This document shows, one piece after another, positions 15,389-19,679 of a DNA stretch of 19,679 nucleotides (positions are counted from its first letter, which is position 1; every line of letters begins with the position of its first letter). The position numbers were made by a program, and so were the translations under genes. The stretch is from Desulfobacteraceae bacterium (GTDB taxonomy: Bacteria > Desulfobacterota > Desulfobacteria > Desulfobacterales > JACKCP01), in assembly GCA_020633955.1 (NCBI GenBank), contig JACKCP010000025.1, positions 1 to 19,679 of the forward strand, read 5' to 3'. Below the pieces are notes generated by a model. The model had not been told where the DNA came from. It saw only the letters and a list, made by a program, of their open reading frames with translations, and made no database searches.

Positions 15389-15545
15389 TCTTTAGTTGTG
15401 ATAAATAGCGAGTGATAAAGCGATAATATTTTTTCAGTAATTATATACAAAGATTATTATTTTTTTGGGGGCACAAGAAGTGGTGTAGAAGTGAAAATTT
15501 TTTTAAGACAGCTGTGACTTATTATTTTTTATAAAGAGGAAAAAA

Positions 15546-16634
15546 ATGAATCCAAAAAGACCCATATGGTATCTTCCTGAAAAAGATCTTGTTCAGGTAA
15601 TAGATCAGAGAAAGCTTCCCCATGTTTATGAAGTTTATGATATAAATAACTGTGATGACACTGTTTATGCAATAAAAAATATGGTTGTAAGAGGTGCTCC
15701 ACTTATAGGAGTTACTGCAGCATGGGGATTTTATATGTCCCTCAAAAACAAAACCAGTGATGATGAGTCTGTGCTTGAACTTGAAAAGAAAATAAATGGT
15801 TCAAGGCCCACAGCAATGAATCTTTTTTATGCCACAAAAAAAGTCAAAGAAGCAGTTTTAAAGGAAAATTCTCCTGAAAAAAGAATTGAGGCTGCAAAAA
15901 GAACTGCAGAAGAAATTGAAGCCGCAGAAATATTCAATTGTCAAAAAATAGGCGAATTCGGTGTTTCACTGATTGAGGATATTTATTCTTATAAAAAGGA
16001 TGTGGTAAATATTTTGACCCACTGCAATGCAGGCTGGCTTGCATGTGTAGAATACGGAACAGCAACTTCTCCAATTTATCATGCTCATGAAAAAGGTATT
16101 CCTGTTCATGTATGGGTAGACGAAACGCGCCCTTTAAACCAGGGTGCAAGGCTTACTTCATGGGAGCTTGGACAGGCCGGAGTTCCTCATACTGTCATTG
16201 CAGACAATACAGGCGGCCATCTAATGCAGCATGATCTTGTGGACATTGTAATTGTTGGAAGTGACCGTACTACAGTCAACGGAGATGTTGCAAATAAAAT
16301 AGGTACATACTTAAAGGCTCTTGCAGCAAGGGATAACAGAATCCCTTTTTATGCAGCTCTTCCAGGCTCAACAATAGACTGGGAACTTGAAGATGGAATA
16401 AGAAATATCCCAATTGAATTAAGAGACGAAGAAGAAATAAAATATATTGAAGGTCTTGGATCAAATGGAGTGGAAAAATTTCTTGTTACTCCAAAACATG
16501 CACATGCTGCTAATTATGCATTTGATGTTACTCCGGCAAGGCTTGTTACAGGGATAATCACTGAAAAGGGCATTGCACGTGCTGAAAAAGATGATCTTTT
16601 AAGGCTTTTTCCTGAAAAAAGATACAACAGGTGA
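15546..16634 (+). CDS. mtnA: S-methyl-5-thioribose-1-phosphate isomerase
   Basis: This 362-aa cytoplasmic enzyme converts methylthioribose-1-phosphate to methylthioribulose-1-phosphate, recycling the methylthioadenosine left over from S-adenosylmethionine use. Family motifs are complete: RGAPLIGVTAAWG (49-61), THCNAGWLA with catalytic Cys160, DETRPLNQGARLTSWEL (192-208), the GSDR motif with catalytic Asp240, and NGDVANKIGTY (245-255). Cys160 and Asp240 fall at the same numbers as in the Bacillus subtilis enzyme. Start: ATG at 15546, with AGAGGA about 6 nt upstream. None of the other salvage genes (mtnK, mtnN, mtnB, aldolase) are adjacent, so whether it serves methionine salvage, a DHAP shunt, or 5-deoxyribose phosphate disposal is undecided. 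The eIF2B-alpha-like fold also includes ribose-1,5-bisphosphate isomerase, but the motifs favour MtnA. Confidence 0.93.
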   Translation: MNPKRPIWYLPEKDLVQVIDQRKLPHVYEVYDINNCDDTVYAIKNMVVRGAPLIGVTAAWGFYMSLKNKTSDDESVLELEKKINGSRPTAMNLFYATKKVKEAVLKENSPEKRIEAAKRTAEEIEAAEIFNCQKIGEFGVSLIEDIYSYKKDVVNILTHCNAGWLACVEYGTATSPIYHAHEKGIPVHVWVDETRPLNQGARLTSWELGQAGVPHTVIADNTGGHLMQHDLVDIVIVGSDRTTVNGDVANKIGTYLKALAARDNRIPFYAALPGSTIDWELEDGIRNIPIELRDEEEIKYIEGLGSNGVEKFLVTPKHAHAANYAFDVTPARLVTGIITEKGIARAEKDDLLRLFPEKRYNR

Positions 16635-16655
16635 TTTTGTTAAATTTTAATCAAA

Positions 16656-16779
16656 ACGGCTGCTGTATTTTTTCTGAGGCGGTTTCAGGAGATAGTTTTT
16701 TTATCTCCTGCCTTGGAGCTTAAGGGAGAATGAGGCTCAGAAGGAATGCAGCACCCGTTCTAAATTGAACTGAACAGTT
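16656..16779 (-). repeat. Palindromic dispersed repeat, family 1, copy B
   Basis: This 124-bp element is the reverse complement of copy A (10040-10162) apart from six substitutions and one extra A. Its outer arms (16656-16680 and 16734-16758) are complementary at about 20 of 25 positions, and the inner hairpin CAGGAGATA/TATCTCCTG is fully kept. It fills most of the gap between the convergent mtnA and MgtC genes and may act as their shared terminator. No clean target-site duplication is apparent. Confidence 0.88.
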
Positions 16780-16816
16780 AAAATTATAGTTATAAGGTAA
16801 CCGCTGATTATTATGT

Positions 16817-17509
16817 CTACCATACTACAGACTGAACTTTTTCAACTTTAAGAATTTTTTTTATGATTTTGTGCTTGTCCTTCATTTTTCTGCTTCTGAT
16901 ATAAAGTTCAAGTGTTCTTCTGTTTTCTTTTATATCTGCACATATGGATGTGTTTTGAATGGTTATTGGATATTCCTTTAAAATATTCAGGCATTTTTCC
17001 TCAATAAGATCCGCTGACTTGAGATCTGAAACTATTGATATTTTACTGTATTTTACTGAAGGTATTATTCTTCCAACCGGATCAAGTCCAATGAGAACAA
17101 AAAGTCCGATTATTGTTCCCATAATGGCAGGGATGTAAAGACCCAGCCCGACAATAATCCCAATGGCGGCTATGAACCAGACGCATGTGGCAGTTGTAAG
17201 CCCTCTTATCAAATCGTTTGATTTAAGAATTGTTCCTCCTCCAATAAAACCTATGCCGGTAACAATACCGGCAGCAATACGCCATGGGTCTATTCTGAAA
17301 ACCGAGTCAACGCCCTGTGGAACATAAAGGCTCTGGACTGTTTGTGAGCTTGCCATTATTATTGTTGAGCCAAGACATACCATGATATGGGTTCTAAGTC
17401 CTGCTGCACGCCCATGAAACTCCCGTTCCAGTCCAACAAGTCCGCTTAAAAAAGTTGCAAGTAAAAGTTTGGCTCCAAGTTCAATATATTCATGTGAAAT
17501 TTCAAACAT
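16817..17509 (-). CDS. MgtC/SapB family inner-membrane protein
   Basis: This 230-aa protein has an N-terminal membrane domain of about four helices (residues about 8-145) and a soluble C-terminal ACT-like domain (about 155-230). Family signatures are LSGLVGLEREFHGRAAGLRTH (21-41), GIVTGIGFIGGGTI (81-94) and RGLTTATCVWFIAAIGIIVG (102-121). MgtC relatives are linked to survival in low magnesium and to regulation of membrane energetics; the biochemical activity is unsettled, and older names such as magnesium ATPase C are misleading. The frame is open to an ATG at 17572, but I choose 17509, which has AAAGGAG 6-7 nt upstream and gives the usual N-terminus. Nothing in the sequence shows a magnesium-responsive leader. 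Confidence 0.88.
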   Translation of the reverse strand: MFEISHEYIELGAKLLLATFLSGLVGLEREFHGRAAGLRTHIMVCLGSTIIMASSQTVQSLYVPQGVDSVFRIDPWRIAAGIVTGIGFIGGGTILKSNDLIRGLTTATCVWFIAAIGIIVGLGLYIPAIMGTIIGLFVLIGLDPVGRIIPSVKYSKISIVSDLKSADLIEEKCLNILKEYPITIQNTSICADIKENRRTLELYIRSRKMKDKHKIIKKILKVEKVQSVVW

Positions 17510-18201
17510 TGTCTGCTCCTTTATTTTAAGATCCTGATTGAGGTCTTTCTTTTCTGGCAATTTGAGGCTCAAATTGAGTATTTAACCCTCCAAATAGTCA
17601 ACTTATCCTGTTGTTGAATTATTCATCTTTACTTAGTGTTAAACAAAACCCAGGTTTTCATCCAGCAGCTGATACATTGATGGTATGGACGTACTCAGGA
17701 AAAAGTCAAACTTAAAAACAGCAGTGTCTGTTAAAATTGTTCAGCAAGATCTTGTCTGGCTTTTTTTCCTGTTTTAACTCTTTGTTTTAATTTTGAAAAA
17801 AATATAAACAATGTTTTTGAAGGGACGTTTTTTAAGGATTTATGAAAGGACGGGATAAAGTTTTTTTGTTATTCAACTGGACTTTAAATCGTTGCGGATT
17901 AAGAGACGGGTTATCCTGATTCATGATAAAGGCGGTAAATTAAGTTATTAAAATATGTTGTGCCTTAAGTGGTGCATGGGAAGTTAACCCTGTAAAGGAT
18001 AACAAAAAGTTTGACTAACGTAAGGCAATATTTTAATTTGTAATATCAATATTCAATTTTTTAAATAGTTCACATTTTTTATCTCACAGTTCAATATCAT
18101 ACTTTCTAAAACAGTTTATGAGCTCAGTTTTTTTAGGTTATTTAGATAGTGATTGTCATACAGCAAGTTTTTTTTGTTTACCAAAAAGAATCGGTAATTA
18201 A
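17510..18201. other. 692-bp gap between the MgtC-like gene and the PocR kinase gene
   Basis: No convincing gene lies here; the longest start-to-stop stretch I noticed is about 30 codons (17685-17777). At 17621-17662 a fragment, TTCATCTTT...AAACAAAACCCAGGTTTTC, resembles the right end of repeat family 2 and may be a decayed fourth copy. GTTAACC and GGATAAC (17983-17989, 17997-18003) form a near-palindrome just upstream of a candidate promoter. Confidence 0.5.
18011..18039 (+). promoter_or_regulatory. Candidate promoter for the PocR-type kinase gene
   Basis: TTGACT (18011-18016), a 17-bp spacer and TAATTT (18034-18039) lie about 160 bp before the ATG at 18202. The -35 is close to consensus, the -10 is weak. 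An imperfect palindrome, GTTAACC-N7-GGATAAC, sits just upstream and could be an operator. Confidence 0.3.
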
Positions 18202-19679
18202 ATGGTTAAAAAATTAACATACGAGCAGTTGGAAGAAAAAGTAAAAAAACTTGAGCTGGAAAATCTGGAGTTGAAGAGAAACTCAATAAACGGATTTGAT
18301 GCTTCCTGCACAGGAAATATTAGTGCTCCGGTCTTAAAAGAGATTATAGATATTGATGAAGTTCAGTCTATTATGGACAATTTTTATCACCTGACCAATA
18401 TGGTTACCGCTATTGTTGATTTAGAGGGGAATGTTATTGAATCAACAGGCTGGCAGGATATATGTACCAGATTTCACAGGGTTAATCCTGAAACCTGTAA
18501 AAATTGTATTGAAAGTGATCTTTATCTGTCAAGCGAGCTTAAACCCGGAGAGTATCTTAGATATAAATGCAAAAATGGTCTTTGGGATGTTGCCACTCCA
18601 CTTTATGTTGGCGAAAAGCATATGGGCAACATATACACAGGACAGTTTTTTTATGATGAAGAGCTGGTTGATGAACAGATATTCATAAGGCAGGCTGAAA
18701 TATACGGGTTTGATAAAAAAGAATATATGGAGGCATTTTATAAGATTCCGCGTTATAGCCGTGAAACCGTAAATGAGCTCATGTCTTTTCTGGTTAAGTT
18801 CACTGCATATATATCAAAGTCCGGTTTTACTAATCACCAGCTCAAAAAAGAAATACATGAGAGGAAACTCTCGGAGCTTGCTCTGCAAAAAAGTGAAGAA
18901 CAGCTTAGAGGTGTTTTTGAAGCAGCAACAAATGTTTCCTTTATAATAACCGATGCTGATGAAAATGATCCAAAGATTAAAGAATTCAGTCCTGGAGCTG
19001 AAAAGATATTTGGTTTCAGTAAAAATGAAATAACAGGAAGCCCTGTTTCACTTCTTCATATTCCTGAAGACGTAAAAAATTTTCCAGAAATTATCAATGG
19101 CATGAGAGAAACCAAAGTTGGGTTTTCCGGAGAGATGGAGCTTAGAAGAAAAACAGGAGAAAAATTTCCTGCATTTTTATCGGCATTTCCTTTGTTTGAT
19201 AAGAATGGTGAAATGTACGCCCTGCTTGGAGTAAGTTTTGATCTTTCAGAGCAGAAAAAACTTGAAACCCAGCTTCAGCAGTCCTTGAAAATGGAATCCA
19301 TAGGCAGGCTTGCAGGAGGGATTGCACATGATTTCAATAATATGCTGACCGTTATTTTGGGTAATACCGATATGATCGAAAGGGAATTGCCAGATCATGA
19401 CCCTTTGATCGATAATGTAGAAAGTATAAAAAATGCTGCAGAGCGCTCTGCAGATCTTACAAGGCAGCTTCTTGCCTTTGCAAGAAAGCAGACAATAGAG
19501 TTAAAGGTTATAAATCTCAACGAGACCATTGAAGGGCTTTTGAAAATGCTGATAAGGCTGATTGGAGAAAATATTTCCCTTGAATGGATTCCTGGTAAAG
19601 ATCTTTGGAAAATCAAGGCCGACCCTTCGCAGATAAGCCAGATGCTTACAAATTTATGTGTAAATGGCAGAGATTCCAT
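18202..19679 (+). CDS. PocR-domain/PAS sensor histidine kinase (3' end outside window)
   Basis: The open frame runs from ATG 18202 to the window edge (492 codons) without a stop. Domains: an N-terminal coiled coil LTYEQLEEKVKKLELENLEL (5-24); a PocR sensory domain (about 52-215) with four cysteines at 88, 99, 102 and 123 (IC, ETCKNC, YKC) and the GNIYTGQFF strand; a coiled linker with HERKLSE; a PAS domain (about 230-350); a HisKA helix GGIAHDFNN with phosphoacceptor His376; and the start of the ATPase, cut just after the N box NLCVNGRDS. There is no membrane helix, so it senses in the cytoplasm. PocR domains are known from the propanediol regulator and are thought to bind small organic ligands. 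The Cys set could instead bind metal. The ribosome site is weak. A receiver domain may follow beyond the edge. Confidence 0.9.
   Translation, partial: MVKKLTYEQLEEKVKKLELENLELKRNSINGFDASCTGNISAPVLKEIIDIDEVQSIMDNFYHLTNMVTAIVDLEGNVIESTGWQDICTRFHRVNPETCKNCIESDLYLSSELKPGEYLRYKCKNGLWDVATPLYVGEKHMGNIYTGQFFYDEELVDEQIFIRQAEIYGFDKKEYMEAFYKIPRYSRETVNELMSFLVKFTAYISKSGFTNHQLKKEIHERKLSELALQKSEEQLRGVFEAATNVSFIITDADENDPKIKEFSPGAEKIFGFSKNEITGSPVSLLHIPEDVKNFPEIINGMRETKVGFSGEMELRRKTGEKFPAFLSAFPLFDKNGEMYALLGVSFDLSEQKKLETQLQQSLKMESIGRLAGGIAHDFNNMLTVILGNTDMIERELPDHDPLIDNVESIKNAAERSADLTRQLLAFARKQTIELKVINLNETIEGLLKMLIRLIGENISLEWIPGKDLWKIKADPSQISQMLTNLCVNGRDS

Noticed and set aside
15389..15545. SAM riboswitch upstream of mtnA
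   Set aside because: I looked for the conserved SAM-I core (CTTATC/AGAG-type stem with a downstream terminator) and did not see it; the gap only shows AT-rich sequence and a ribosome site.
17685..17777. Short plus-strand ORF (30 codons, starts MDVLRKK, hydrophobic end)
   Set aside because: No ribosome binding site, no recognisable family, and a stretch of this length is expected by chance in a 690-bp gap.
1..19679. tRNA, rRNA, CRISPR array or prophage genes
   Set aside because: No cloverleaf-like or spacer-repeat pattern, no rRNA sequence, and no phage structural or integrase motif found on either strand by reading.

Overview
The window is AT-rich chromosomal DNA of a Gram-negative bacterium. 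A lipoprotein signal, periplasmic binding proteins, Cache and PocR sensor kinases, and a stand-alone PAS protein with a Cys-x10-Cys-x2-Cys signature together suggest an anaerobic Desulfobacterota (Desulfobacteraceae-like) genome. That assignment is inference from gene style; no rRNA or other taxonomic marker is present.

Layout. The 3' end of feoB (iron uptake) opens the window and converges, through a perfect bidirectional terminator, on a minus-strand pair: a small PAS protein translated into a periplasmic 5'-nucleotidase/metallophosphatase lipoprotein. A YprB-like DEDDy exonuclease gene (3041-3886) follows, bracketed by two inverted copies of a ~127-bp intergenic repeat. Next, on the minus strand, come an acetyl-CoA hydrolase/CoA-transferase and a two-domain universal stress protein. 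A large plus-strand hybrid histidine kinase (tandem Cache, two PAS, HisKA, HATPase, receiver) converges on a minus-strand pair: an orphan glycine-betaine-type binding protein whose 3' end overlaps a membrane diguanylate cyclase. A respiratory glycerol-3-phosphate dehydrogenase (glpD, minus) is divergent from a family-3 solute-binding gene broken by two in-frame TAA codons. Then come mtnA (methylthioribose-1-phosphate isomerase), a minus-strand MgtC/SapB membrane protein, a ~690-bp gap, and a PocR/PAS histidine kinase that runs off the end.

How it fits together. This is mostly housekeeping metabolism interleaved with signal transduction: two complex histidine kinases, one c-di-GMP synthase and one small PAS protein. 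The clearest functional module is the betaine-type binding protein plus diguanylate cyclase, which looks like a ligand-sensing input to c-di-GMP rather than a transporter, since no permease or ATPase is adjacent. The genes themselves belong to known families. The less explained content is intergenic: two dispersed repeat families. One is a ~124-bp palindromic element with two copies about 94% identical by hand alignment. The other is a ~127-bp AT-rich element with three copies. I see no tRNA, rRNA, CRISPR array or transposase.
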